Assembly (NCBI GenBank): GCA_022729915.1
Contig: DZBP01000002.1
Location: 25,039-59,420, forward strand
From: Draconibacterium orientale
GTDB taxonomy: Bacteria; Bacteroidota; Bacteroidia; Bacteroidales; JAIFNL01
Reading direction: 5' to 3'
Length of the DNA: 34,382 nucleotides
This document shows positions 24,731 through 32,609 of this stretch, piece by piece (the first letter of the stretch is position 1; every line of letters starts with the position of its first letter). The notes under the pieces are model-generated. The model did no database searches. It was given only the letters and a program-made list of their open reading frames with translations, and was not told where the DNA came from. The position numbers and the translations under genes are program-made.

Positions 24731-25618
24731 TTAGTTCTCTGACAATTTGTTAAACATTTTCACTAATTCCTCAAACTCTTCGTCGCTATTAAATGGTATG
24801 ATAATTTTACCTTTTCCTTTGGCATCGAGTTTCAAATCAATTTTTTGCTTAACTCGTTGAGCTAATTGCTTTTTAAAGTTAGAAAAATGTTCTGGCAAAG
24901 TTGATACTGGCTTTTTGTTAGGAAGTTTTTCTAACTCCTCTTCACTCGCACCTTTTACAAGTTGTTCGGTTTTTCTAACTGAAAGTTCTTCATTTATAAT
25001 TTTAAAGTAAATTTTAAGCAGTTCATCTGGTTCTTCCAATGCAACGAGAGCTCTGGCATGTCCCATGCTAATTTTTTTGTCGCGAATACCTATTTGAACT
25101 TCTACTGGTAATTTTAAAAGGCGCAAATAATTTGAGATAGTTGCTCTGTTTTTACCAATTCTCTCGCTCATCAAATCCTGAGTAAGCTGGCATTCGTCAA
25201 TCAAACGTTGGTATGAAATTGCTATTTCAATCGCATTCAAATCTTCGCGTTGAATATTTTCAGCCAAAGCCATTTCAAGCATTGCTTGGTCGTCAGCTTC
25301 GCGCACATAAGCCGGAATGGTTTTCAAATCAACCTGAAGTGCAGCTCTGTAACGTCTTTCACCGGAAATTATCTGAAAATAGTCGTCAATTTTTCGTAGT
25401 GTAATGGGCTGAATAATACCCAATTTAGCTATTGATTGAGCTAGTTCCTCTAAAGCTTCTTTTTCAAAATTAGTACGAGGTTGAAACGGATTGGCTTTTA
25501 TTTTGCTCAATTCTACTTCTTTAACAGTACCAAGAGCCTCTATTTCAGATGCTTTTTCATACTTATTATCATCTATTAAAGCTCCAAGCCCTCTTCCTAA
25601 AACACTTTTTTTTGACAT
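24731..25618 (-). CDS. parB: Chromosome partitioning protein ParB
   Basis: The 295-residue ParB/Spo0J protein binds parS sites and, as a CTP-dependent clamp, drives origin segregation with ParA. It opens MSKKSVLGRGLGALIDD. The ParB/Srx domain carries ANPFQPR, GERRYRAA (CTP-binding box) and ENIQREDLNAIE. The helix-turn-helix is LTQDLMSERIGKNRATISNYLRLL, with MGHARALVAL after it. The C-terminal region (KQKIDLKLDAKGKGKIIIPF) is the dimerisation part. It lies 54 bases after parA. No convincing full parS site was seen in this window. Confidence 0.96.
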   Translation of the reverse strand: MSKKSVLGRGLGALIDDNKYEKASEIEALGTVKEVELSKIKANPFQPRTNFEKEALEELAQSIAKLGIIQPITLRKIDDYFQIISGERRYRAALQVDLKTIPAYVREADDQAMLEMALAENIQREDLNAIEIAISYQRLIDECQLTQDLMSERIGKNRATISNYLRLLKLPVEVQIGIRDKKISMGHARALVALEEPDELLKIYFKIINEELSVRKTEQLVKGASEEELEKLPNKKPVSTLPEHFSNFKKQLAQRVKQKIDLKLDAKGKGKIIIPFNSDEEFEELVKMFNKLSEN

Positions 25619-25672
25619 TTATAGTTCTATTTTATAATTTTTTTCAAATACGCTTGCTATTCAAATGATGAA

Positions 25673-26470
25673 CTATTTTGCTGCTTCTAATTCAGCTTGT
25701 TCTCTTTTTACGGCTTTTTCTAATATTTCTTTGGCTAAATTCAAATAGCTAACTGCACCTTTTGAACTTGCATCGTGCAAAATTACGGGTTCGCCAAAAC
25801 TTGGTGCTTCTCCTAATTTTGTGTTTCGTGCAATTATTGTTTCAAAAACCATGTCGGAAAAATGTTTTTGAACTTCTTCAACTACCTGATTAGCAAGCCT
25901 TAAACGTGAATCATACATAGTTAGTACAAAACCTTCGATATCTAGTTTTGTGTTGATTCTGTTTTGAACCATTTTAATGGTATTCAGCAATTTACCTAGT
26001 CCTTCGAGAGCAAAATATTCGCACTGAACCGGAATAAGAACAGAATCAGCAGCACTCAATGCATTCAGCGTTAGCAATCCTAGAGAAGGTGAGCAATCAA
26101 TTAATATATAATCGTAACGATCTCTTAATTTATTAATTATTTTATCTAAAATTTTTTCTCTCTCATCAATATTAAGCATCTCAATTTCAGCACCCACTAA
26201 GTCAATGTGTGAAGGAATTAAGTCAAAACCTTCTGTTTTAGTAGTTAAAATGGTTTCAACAGGGTCCATGCCGTCAATTAAGCAATCATAAATATTTTTC
26301 TCAATACTTTTTAAATCAAAACCAGTTCCTGAAGTAGCATTTGCCTGAGGATCAGCATCTATAAGTAGAACTTTTTTTTCAAGCACGGCTAAACTTGCTG
26401 CTAAATTTATAGAAGTAGTGGTTTTTCCAACGCCTCCTTTTTGATTTGCAATTGCAATTACTCTTGACAT
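25673..26470 (-). CDS. parA: Chromosome partitioning ATPase ParA
   Basis: The 265-residue ParA/Soj ATPase forms nucleoid-bound dimers that position ParB-parS complexes. It has the deviant Walker A KGGVGKTTTSINLAA near the N-terminus, the LLIDADPQANAT motif, Walker B YILIDCSPSLGLL and the VQCEYFALEGL segment typical of Soj-type chromosomal ParA. It is first in the long minus-strand run that goes through parB, DUF5683, two lytic transglycosylase homologues, two SGNH proteins and MBOAT. A -7 element lies about 120 bases upstream. Confidence 0.97.
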   Translation of the reverse strand: MSRVIAIANQKGGVGKTTTSINLAASLAVLEKKVLLIDADPQANATSGTGFDLKSIEKNIYDCLIDGMDPVETILTTKTEGFDLIPSHIDLVGAEIEMLNIDEREKILDKIINKLRDRYDYILIDCSPSLGLLTLNALSAADSVLIPVQCEYFALEGLGKLLNTIKMVQNRINTKLDIEGFVLTMYDSRLRLANQVVEEVQKHFSDMVFETIIARNTKLGEAPSFGEPVILHDASSKGAVSYLNLAKEILEKAVKREQAELEAAK

Positions 26471-27267
26471 GATAATCTTGTTTTATATTATTAATTAGTA
26501 TGTTACTTATTAAAAAAATTAAGCGTGAACTTTTGTTGAACGATTTTTTTTGCCAATTACAACTTTTTTCGGTTTGTAATTCAATCGCCAAAGTTAAAAT
26601 TTTTTTATTAAATTCAAGTGCTAATTCTAGTTTTAACAGAAAAATATTAGTTCTATTTTTTTAAGTCTTTATTATAAAATACTATTTTAAAGCTATTTAG
26701 ATACTCTTTTTACTTTCAATTTTTCTAAATATATCAAAAAAAAAGTTAAATTTTCCGGTGTTAATTTAACATTTGAAAACTCAAAAAAAGTCTTTTTTCT
26801 AATATTTAACAAAAAAACAATACTATTTGTTCACCAAAATTCGTTTCATTATCCAAATTTAAAAAAAATGAAAACTTTAGCAAGTTAATTATTTTCACAC
26901 TTGCAGTCAAGCCTTTAATTCTTTTACTATTAAAACTTTACAAGATTTACTTGTGTTTTTTTTTATTTGCTTAAATTAATTTCCTTTTTCTTTGATTACA
27001 GTTGGCTAATTTTCTGAAAAAATGAAAACAAAATTGTACTTAATTTTTGTTTTGCATTAAAAATTTTCTCCTCTCCCAAAATAAAAAATACGCAAATTTG
27101 TTTTCTAAAAATTAGAAATGTGAAAAAGCGTTTATTTTGCAAAATATTGATAATTTTGTAATTTAGAAAATAGTGTAATATAATGATAGAACGTTTATTC
27201 TTTTATCAAATAAATGTTTGTATATCAATAAATTAATAAATTCAAAAAATAAAAAGAAAGGAAAACT
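26471..27267. other. 797-base gene-free region between parA and ybaB
   Basis: This divergent gap is very AT-rich with many A and T runs. It holds the parA -7 candidate (26589-26596) and a ybaB -7 candidate (TAATTTTG, 27151-27158). I see no small ORF worth calling, no tRNA and no cluster of good DnaA boxes (only near-matches such as TTTTCACAC). It is the largest empty stretch in the window and its purpose is not explained. Confidence 0.5.
26589..26596 (-). promoter_or_regulatory. Candidate -7 element for the parAB run
   Basis: Read on the minus strand, TAACTTTG matches TAnnTTTG exactly. An imperfect CTTG lies 18 bases further upstream in the -33 position. It would give a leader of roughly 110 bases before parA. 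Confidence 0.5.
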
Positions 27268-27564
27268 ATGTTTGGAGATTTTATGAGCAAAATGCAAGAT
27301 GCTCAAAAACAAATGGAAGAAGTAAAAAAAAGATTAGAAAATGTTTATGTTGAAGGAGTTGCAGAAAATGGACTTGTAAAAGTAACAGCCAATGCCAACA
27401 AAAAAATAATCAATATTTCTATCAGTGATGAAATTTTGAACGACAAAGAAACTATGGAAGATTTGCTTATTGTTGCAATAAATAAAGCTCTCGAAAAAGC
27501 TGAAAATGTGAATAATAGCGAAATGGGAAGCCTTGCTCAAGGCATGATGCCCGGTTTATTCTAA
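27268..27564 (+). CDS. ybaB: YbaB/EbfC family nucleoid-associated protein
   Basis: The 98-residue protein is a small DNA-binding dimer that coats the nucleoid; in many bacteria it sits next to dnaX-recR, which are absent here. It shows the family layout: MFGDFMSKMQDAQKQMEEVKKRL helix, then VEGVAENGLVKVTANANKKI strands with the conserved G-V-V pattern, then the DLLIVAINKALEKAENV helix and a short GM-rich tail (MGSLAQGMMPGLF). An AAAGGA sequence seven bases before the ATG looks like a Shine-Dalgarno, less common in this phylum. Its stop overlaps the stop of the convergent exonuclease gene by nine bases. Confidence 0.93.
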   Translation: MFGDFMSKMQDAQKQMEEVKKRLENVYVEGVAENGLVKVTANANKKIINISISDEILNDKETMEDLLIVAINKALEKAENVNNSEMGSLAQGMMPGLF

Positions 27565-28170
27565 ATTTTCAATTTGTTGGTAGTTTATTAAGTTTTGATA
27601 GATTTCAAAGCCTACCCAAGCATCGGTAGCTGCATAAATTTGCTGCTCTTTGGTTAGGTTTTGATTTTCCCAATTAGAAAGTTGTTGCGATTTTGAAATT
27701 CTAAAATTTAGCACAATTCCGCTTAATTTCTTTAGCGAAAAATTTTCGATTCCAAATTTTTTCACAAAGGTTTGCAATTCGATAAAACCTGCCGCTTCAA
27801 AGTAACTCAATTTTTGAAGTGCTCTAATATCGTCATGAATAGCAACTCCAGCCTTAATTATGAGTGGATTGCGCAGCAAACGAGTCAATTTTTTTGGCAA
27901 ACCGATTTGCTTTAATTTGAAAAGATACGCTTTTTTTCCTGTAGATAATTGTAAGAGAGCGACTTGGTTTACGTTGCCTTTTTTAAACGAAGGGCGTGTT
28001 TCGGTATCAAAGCCAAGTATTTGTTGTCTTTCGAGCTCAGGCATAATGCGGTTGAAGGTGCTATAATCGCCTATTTCAACTATTTCGCCATCAAAAAATT
28101 TTAAAGGCAACTCACTCAATTCTTCGTTTGATATGGTCTTTTTAAGTTCCAACGTTTTATATTTTATCAA
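27556..28170 (-). CDS. 3'-5' exonuclease domain protein (DEDD, RNase D/WRN type)
   Basis: The 204-residue product is a single DnaQ-like exonuclease domain of the PF01612 type. Exo I is LGFDTETRPSF with D and E. Exo II is in IKAGVAIHDDIRALQ, giving the second Asp. Exo III is YAATDAWVGFEIYQNL, the DEDDy arrangement. It lacks the HRDC domains of RNase D, so it matches the short stand-alone exonucleases of Bacteroidetes; RNA or DNA preference is unknown. The last nine bases overlap ybaB on the other strand. Repeat copy D lies upstream, between this gene and the DUF5063 gene. Confidence 0.9.
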   Translation of the reverse strand: MIKYKTLELKKTISNEELSELPLKFFDGEIVEIGDYSTFNRIMPELERQQILGFDTETRPSFKKGNVNQVALLQLSTGKKAYLFKLKQIGLPKKLTRLLRNPLIIKAGVAIHDDIRALQKLSYFEAAGFIELQTFVKKFGIENFSLKKLSGIVLNFRISKSQQLSNWENQNLTKEQQIYAATDAWVGFEIYQNLINYQQIENLE

Positions 28171-28270
28171 AGCAATATAATTTCACTACAAACGATTTGA
28201 TTACCTAATAATCAACTGTTTATAGTAAAAAGCGCTACTAATTAATTTATTTTTGTGCTTTTATTTTATG

Positions 28271-28366
28271 TAATGAGCCAAATTTAATTGTCTATTTCAT
28301 TTGCCAAGTGCTTACAATTTATTTGATTACAAAGAAAATTACTCCAAATAAATCAGCACTCGAGTT
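28271..28366 (-). repeat. Dispersed intergenic repeat, copy D
   Basis: Read on the minus strand it starts ACTCGAGTGCTGATTTATTT, continues through TTTGTAATCAAATAAATTG, TAAGCACTTGGCAAATGAAA and TAGACAATTAAATTTGG, and ends CTCATTAC. Order and spacing match copies A, B and C. It lies between the stop of the DUF5063 gene (four bases away) and the exonuclease gene, about 12 kb from the other copies, so it is truly dispersed. Confidence 0.85.
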
Positions 28367-28369
28367 TTA

Positions 28370-29020
28370 TTAATAATCAAAAAAATCAGCTTCTTCGCGT
28401 TTTTGAAAAAAATTATCTACCCAACTATTTTGCTTATTATCAATCGTTTGCAAATTATCCTCTTCATCAGAATCTTCTTCAATTTCGTCTGCTCCAAACA
28501 CGATTTGGTGAAAATTAGAAACAATTGCTAAAACTTTTTGCCCCCACGACTGTTGAAAATTTTGCGAACATTCCCACAAAGCTTCTTCCATACTGTAGGT
28601 AGAACCTAATTGATAGATACTTATAAAATCTTTCAATTCTTGATATACATCTGCAAAACACTCAGAAATACTAAAACTAGAATTTTCCAATAAATTTGGA
28701 GCTTGCAAATCAGATATTTCTACAAACCCGTCATAATTGCCTAGCTTTGTGGCTATGCGCTGTTTTATCAAATTCCAATCGTATTCGGTTACAAATTTTT
28801 CGGCAAAAGAATCTGTCAAAGTATCAATTTTTGGCAAAAGCACAGCTTTTAGATACAGTAATGGCAAAAGTTTTAATGATTTGTTAAAAAACTCATGCTT
28901 ACTATAATTGTCCGATTTTTCTAAAAAACCACAATATTCGCCGGATACTGTTACAAATTCAAGTACTCCCTTTGAATAAATCAGCTCATTTCCTAAATCG
29001 CTATCCAAATAATTATCCAC
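28370..29020 (-). CDS. DUF5063 family protein
   Basis: The 216-residue cytosolic protein matches DUF5063. It has an N-terminal helical part (SKGVLEFVTVSGEYCGFLEK), the LKLLPLLYLKAVLLPK segment typical of the family, ADVYQELKDFISIYQLGSTYSMEEALWECSQNFQQSWGQKV and an acidic, disordered C-terminus (DEIEEDSDEEDNLQ). Function is unknown. It follows the DUF5606 gene by 80 bases on the same strand. Repeat copy D begins just after its stop codon. Confidence 0.83.
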   Translation of the reverse strand: MDNYLDSDLGNELIYSKGVLEFVTVSGEYCGFLEKSDNYSKHEFFNKSLKLLPLLYLKAVLLPKIDTLTDSFAEKFVTEYDWNLIKQRIATKLGNYDGFVEISDLQAPNLLENSSFSISECFADVYQELKDFISIYQLGSTYSMEEALWECSQNFQQSWGQKVLAIVSNFHQIVFGADEIEEDSDEEDNLQTIDNKQNSWVDNFFQKREEADFFDY

Positions 29021-29100
29021 GTACCAATTTTTTTTATAAAAAAATATTCGTATTAAAGTGAATCAGAAAGTTAAAAAAATTCTAATTCCCTTTATTTTGA

Positions 29101-29553
29101 CTACTCTTCTGTTTTATCTATTGATTCTTCTACAGTTTCTTCTTGGTTTTCAGCGTCTTGTGTTTCATCAAATTTGAGTAATTCAAATTTTTGTAGTAAA
29201 TTATACCAAGTGATAAGTCTTTTGATATCTGATACATAAACTCTTTCTTTATCGTAATCAGGTAAAACTTCAGTCATGTACTTTTTCAACATTTCTGGTT
29301 TTTCGCTCGGTTTTACAGAAGCTTCCGCTCCATTTTCTTTATCAAAAATTAGCTTCAATATTTTAGAAAGCTGAACTTCAGAGTCTTGCGTGTACATTGC
29401 AATATCTTCGAGTGCACTAATTTTTGAAGTGGCATAAGCCGGCATACGTTTTTTGGTTTCTAAATGTTCAACTATAATCGCATTTTTAGAATGTGTTATT
29501 AATTTAAACAAACCTGAATGACCTGAAATTGATAAAATTCCTTTTAAATCCAT
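29101..29553 (-). CDS. DUF5606 family protein
   Basis: The 150-residue protein opens MDLKGILSISGHSGLFKLI and continues HSKNAIIVEHLETKKRMPAYATSKISALEDIAMY. This is the DUF5606 pattern: a small SH3-like beta domain followed by a helical region (LLKKYMTEVLPDYDKERVYVSDIKRLITWYN-type segment). An acidic tail (ENQEETVEESIDKTEE) follows. Function is unknown, and the family is essentially confined to Bacteroidetes, which supports the taxonomic call. A -7 candidate (TATTTTTG, minus strand) lies about 45 bases upstream. Confidence 0.87.
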   Translation of the reverse strand: MDLKGILSISGHSGLFKLITHSKNAIIVEHLETKKRMPAYATSKISALEDIAMYTQDSEVQLSKILKLIFDKENGAEASVKPSEKPEMLKKYMTEVLPDYDKERVYVSDIKRLITWYNLLQKFELLKFDETQDAENQEETVEESIDKTEE

Positions 29554-29598
29554 AAAAATTTTTATTTTTTTTTAATCGAAACTTATTTTTTTAGCTTA

Positions 29599-29606
29599 CA
29601 AAAATA
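29599..29606 (-). promoter_or_regulatory. Candidate -7 element for the DUF5606-DUF5063 genes
   Basis: TATTTTTG on the minus strand matches TAnnTTTG. TTTT rather than TTTG lies at the N19 position upstream. It fits a separate transcript for the DUF5606 and DUF5063 genes. Confidence 0.4.
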
Positions 29607-29761
29607 GAAAAATTATTGTAGCTTAAAAAATATTTATGTAAATAGTGCAGTTTGAAAAATCATATATAAATTTAAAATACTAATTTTAAAAACTTTACAC
29701 TAGAAAATATTTTACTTTTTTTACTTCTTAAAGTCTAAAATTGAGAAAAATGGCAATAGAA

Positions 29762-30469
29762 TTAAAGTTCTTTTAAAAAATTGGGTTTTATAAATTGATT
29801 CCAATTTCCTCTATATGTAGCATTTTCATTGCTTTCATCAAGTAATTTCAAAAAATCAGTCCGCTCAATTTCTTGCGCTCCTAACGAAAGCAAATGCGTG
29901 GTAGTAGTCTGAGCATCAATGTAATGAAAATTAAAGAGCTTTGCTATTTTTACCAAATAATAAAATGCAACTTTTGATGCATCGCTTTCTAAATGAAACA
30001 TCGACTCTCCAAAGAAAGCACTTCCCAGCGAAATTCCATACAATCCACCAACCAAACGCCCATCGTAATAAGCTCCGATGCAGTGTGCAAATCCTTCGTA
30101 ATGCATTTTAATATAAGCATTTACAATATCTAATGTTATCCAAGTTCCGTCTTGCCCCATTCGCTTGGCATCTGAGCAATTTTGTATTATTTGTTCAAAA
30201 TCAGTATCAATTTTAATTTCAAATTTTTGTTTTTCAATTGTTTTTTTTAAGCTTTTAGAAAGTTTAAAATTGTTGAGAAACAAAACCAAGCGGGGATTTG
30301 GCGACCACCAAAGCAAAGGATAACCTTCTGCTGGCCAAGGAAATATGCCATTTGAATATGCTAAAAGTAAACGTTCAAGCGATAAATCTCCACCAATGGC
30401 TAAAAGTCCATCTTCTTCGGCATAATCAGGATTTGGAAAAATTAGATCACGTGTAAGCTGAAAAACCAT
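29762..30469 (-). CDS. aat: Leucyl/phenylalanyl-tRNA-protein transferase
   Basis: The 235-residue Aat enzyme transfers Leu or Phe from charged tRNA to proteins with N-terminal Lys or Arg, marking them for ClpS/ClpAP under the N-end rule. Motifs are clear: FPNPDYAEEDGLLAIGGDLS, LLAYSNGIFPWPAEGYPLLWWSPNPR, HCIGAYYDGRLVGGLYGISLGSAFFGESMFH and the C-terminal IDAQTTTTHLLSLGAQEI. Length is typical. It starts 11 bases after coaE and is probably co-transcribed with it. Confidence 0.96.
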   Translation of the reverse strand: MVFQLTRDLIFPNPDYAEEDGLLAIGGDLSLERLLLAYSNGIFPWPAEGYPLLWWSPNPRLVLFLNNFKLSKSLKKTIEKQKFEIKIDTDFEQIIQNCSDAKRMGQDGTWITLDIVNAYIKMHYEGFAHCIGAYYDGRLVGGLYGISLGSAFFGESMFHLESDASKVAFYYLVKIAKLFNFHYIDAQTTTTHLLSLGAQEIERTDFLKLLDESNENATYRGNWNQFIKPNFLKEL

Positions 30470-30480
30470 AAACTTGTTAG

Positions 30481-31071
30481 CTATAAAATATTGTTTGTGA
30501 GTAAATTATGTATTTTTAATACTTGCGGAAGTACTAATTGAACATTGTCGTTGTAGATAACAAAATCGCTTCGTTTCATTTTTTCTTCATCGGGCATTTG
30601 ACTTAAAATTCTGCGCATAACCTCGTTGTGAGTTATGGATTCTCTGTTTATAACTCTTTGTATTTTAATATCTTGTGGTGCATACACACATATAATTTTA
30701 TCTACTTGTGTATGAGCTCCGCTTTCGAAAAGTATGGCAGCTTCTTTGAGTGTATAGGGAGCTAACTTATTGTTTCCCAACCAATTTTCGTAATCCAATT
30801 TTACCGCCGGATGAATAAGTGAATTTACAAAAGCTAATGCTTCTGAGTTATTAAAAATTATTGAAGATAGTTTTTTTCGGTCTAACATTCCAAATTCATA
30901 AAGATCTTCACCAAATTTAGCTGTTAATTGCGATTTTACTTGTAAATTTTTATTTACAATTACGGCAGCAGAAATATCAGCATAATAAATAGGAATTTCG
31001 AGGGTTTCAAAAATCTTACAAATTGTAGATTTGCCGCTTCCAATTCCGCCGGTTATTCCAATTTTTATCAT
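30481..31071 (-). CDS. coaE: Dephospho-CoA kinase
   Basis: The 196-residue P-loop kinase phosphorylates the 3'-hydroxyl of dephospho-CoA, the final step of CoA synthesis. It has Walker A GITGGIGSGKSTICKIF at the N-terminus, YADISAAVI with the conserved Asp, LIHPAVKLDYENW, EAAILFESGAHTQVDKIICVYAP and the lid motif RVINRESITHNEVMRRILSQM. It lies 48 bases after ybbR and 11 bases before aat. Confidence 0.96.
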   Translation of the reverse strand: MIKIGITGGIGSGKSTICKIFETLEIPIYYADISAAVIVNKNLQVKSQLTAKFGEDLYEFGMLDRKKLSSIIFNNSEALAFVNSLIHPAVKLDYENWLGNNKLAPYTLKEAAILFESGAHTQVDKIICVYAPQDIKIQRVINRESITHNEVMRRILSQMPDEEKMKRSDFVIYNDNVQLVLPQVLKIHNLLTNNIL

Positions 31072-31119
31072 ATTTAAACTCCTGATTTGTATTTATTTAA
31101 CAAAACAACTCTAAGTAAA

Positions 31120-32121
31120 TTACTTTTCGAGCAAATATTCAACTTTTTTGGGTGAAAATTTCAAATTAAATGCAAAAACAGAATAATTCTCCATATTGAT
31201 TCTCAATGTTTTTGTATTTTCTTTTATGTCTTTATAATCAACAGTAAATCGAAAGTCTTCAGGCTTCACTTTTAAATAATTGCTAGTTGATATATTAAAT
31301 TGAATATAAGCAAATTGTGGAAATAATTGTAACTCATAATTTGGAGGCAAATTGACTACTTCAATTGGAATATTCATCGTTTTTTCGGTGAATTCTTCAA
31401 CTGGAACAAGCACTTTTACTTGCTTTTTCTGATATTTCAATCCTTTTTGAGGCCTCAATTCGCAAGAAATATTCAAATTTTGTTCAACACCTGTAAATTC
31501 ATACTCTTCGGTTGCTACAAAATCAATCGCATCTATCAAATTTTTTCTTCCCGAAACGAATATACTATCGGGTGTAATTATTTCTGGAGCAGTCTGATAA
31601 AATTGCTGTTTAAATTTTAATTTTAAATTTGGTTTTATCGGAACTTTTTTTGAAACCGTATTCTCATAATAAAATATAATTGAATCAGGCTCAATAGTTA
31701 GAATTTTAAAATCTTCACCTAAATGCCCCGATACTAAATTTTTAAGTTTATAGGTTTGCAAAAGTAACGTTAAACTGTCATTTTTAAGCCGTTTCACGTA
31801 CTTCGAGTCCGATTTAATTTTAATGCTATTTCTAAATATTGTGGAATTATATTCGAATATACGGAAACCACGCGAATTTATTTTTACCAAAAGTTCGCCT
31901 GTATAGTTTTGTCCGTAAGTAAAAGTCTTATTTTCAGAAGCATTAACAAATTCTATAGGTACATGAATATAACTAGTATATTCTTTATCAAGAGCATTTA
32001 GAAACCAAAAAACCGTTGATAAAAAAAGAAAAAACAGAAAAATCAAATATTTTTTTTGAAATTTGAAATTTCTGACTTCTTTTAGTGTTAAAAGATAAAT
32101 TATTTTTAATCTTTTCTTCAC
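31120..32121 (-). CDS. YbbR-domain membrane protein
   Basis: The 333-residue protein has a cytosolic basic N-terminus, one membrane helix (about residues 26-44: YLIFLFFLFLSTVFWFLNAL) and an extracytoplasmic part built of YbbR-like repeats. Typical strands are IHVPIEFVNASENKTF, EPDSIIFYYENTVSKKVPIKP, TPDSIFVSGRKNLIDAIDFV and VPVEEFTEKTMNIPIEVVNLPPNYEL. In Firmicutes YbbR/CdaR regulates the diadenylate cyclase CdaA; no cyclase is adjacent here. The position upstream of coaE is common in Bacteroidetes. A terminator-like hairpin separates it from yajC. Confidence 0.9.
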   Translation of the reverse strand: MKKRLKIIYLLTLKEVRNFKFQKKYLIFLFFLFLSTVFWFLNALDKEYTSYIHVPIEFVNASENKTFTYGQNYTGELLVKINSRGFRIFEYNSTIFRNSIKIKSDSKYVKRLKNDSLTLLLQTYKLKNLVSGHLGEDFKILTIEPDSIIFYYENTVSKKVPIKPNLKLKFKQQFYQTAPEIITPDSIFVSGRKNLIDAIDFVATEEYEFTGVEQNLNISCELRPQKGLKYQKKQVKVLVPVEEFTEKTMNIPIEVVNLPPNYELQLFPQFAYIQFNISTSNYLKVKPEDFRFTVDYKDIKENTKTLRINMENYSVFAFNLKFSPKKVEYLLEK

Positions 32122-32140
32122 TTCTACAATTTGTTATAAA

Positions 32141-32195
32141 ATAAAAAATGTAAATTAAATTTTGTTAAAAAAAAACAAAAATCTAATTTACATTT
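32141..32195 (-). terminator. Intrinsic terminator between yajC and ybbR
   Basis: AAATGTAAATTA and TAATTTACATTT form a perfect 12-bp stem that extends inward with a bulge (AATTTTG against CAAAAAT). On the minus strand a TTTTTTATTTTAT tract follows. It lies 11 bases after the yajC stop, so transcripts from nusB or yajC should mostly end here. ybbR-coaE-aat would then need readthrough or their own promoter. Confidence 0.75.
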
Positions 32196-32205
32196 AATAT
32201 ATCAA

Positions 32206-32541
32206 TTATTTATTTTGTCCCAAAAGATTGGTACTGTCTAAATTAATGGCTGATTTATCAACGCGTATTTTAACATCGTTATCTAAATCTAAAATTACAA
32301 TATTTTCTTTAATATCGGCAATTTTTCCGTAAATACCACCAATTGTTATTACTTTATCGCCTTTTTTTAATTCCTCTCTAAACTTTTTGAGCTCTTTTTG
32401 TTTTTTTACTTGTGGTCTTATCATAAAAAAATAAAACACTACAATAATAAGTATTAATGGCAAAAAGGTCATTAATGGATTTGCGTCTTGACCTCCCTGC
32501 GGCGAAGTCATTAAAAAAATTGTTAATAAATTATGAATCAT
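32206..32541 (-). CDS. yajC: Preprotein translocase accessory subunit YajC
   Basis: The 111-residue protein has one membrane helix ([22 protein letters not shown]) followed by [29 protein letters not shown], the YajC signature, and a short beta domain ([25 protein letters not shown]). It associates with SecDF at the Sec translocon. It lies 68 bases after the DUF1573 gene. The product ends LLGQNK, a normal length for the family. Confidence 0.95.
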   Translation of the reverse strand: MIHNLLTIFLMTSPQGGQDANPLMTFLPLILIIVVFYFFMIRPQVKKQKELKKFREELKKGDKVITIGGIYGKIADIKENIVILDLDNDVKIRVDKSAINLDSTNLLGQNK

Positions 32542-32609
32542 CTTGTTGAATTTATATTAAGTTATAATTTTAAAATAAAAAGTAATTTTTTTTTTGAGTG
32601 AATTGAATA

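Noticed and set aside
26840-26900. Possible DnaA boxes and oriC between parA and ybaB
   Set aside because: Only scattered near-matches to TTWTNCACA occur, with no cluster and no dnaA gene in the window.
31788-31804. Possible parS half-site GTTTCACGTAC inside ybbR
   Set aside because: Only half of the dyad is present (the other arm should read GTGAAAC) and it is single; not enough to call a parS.
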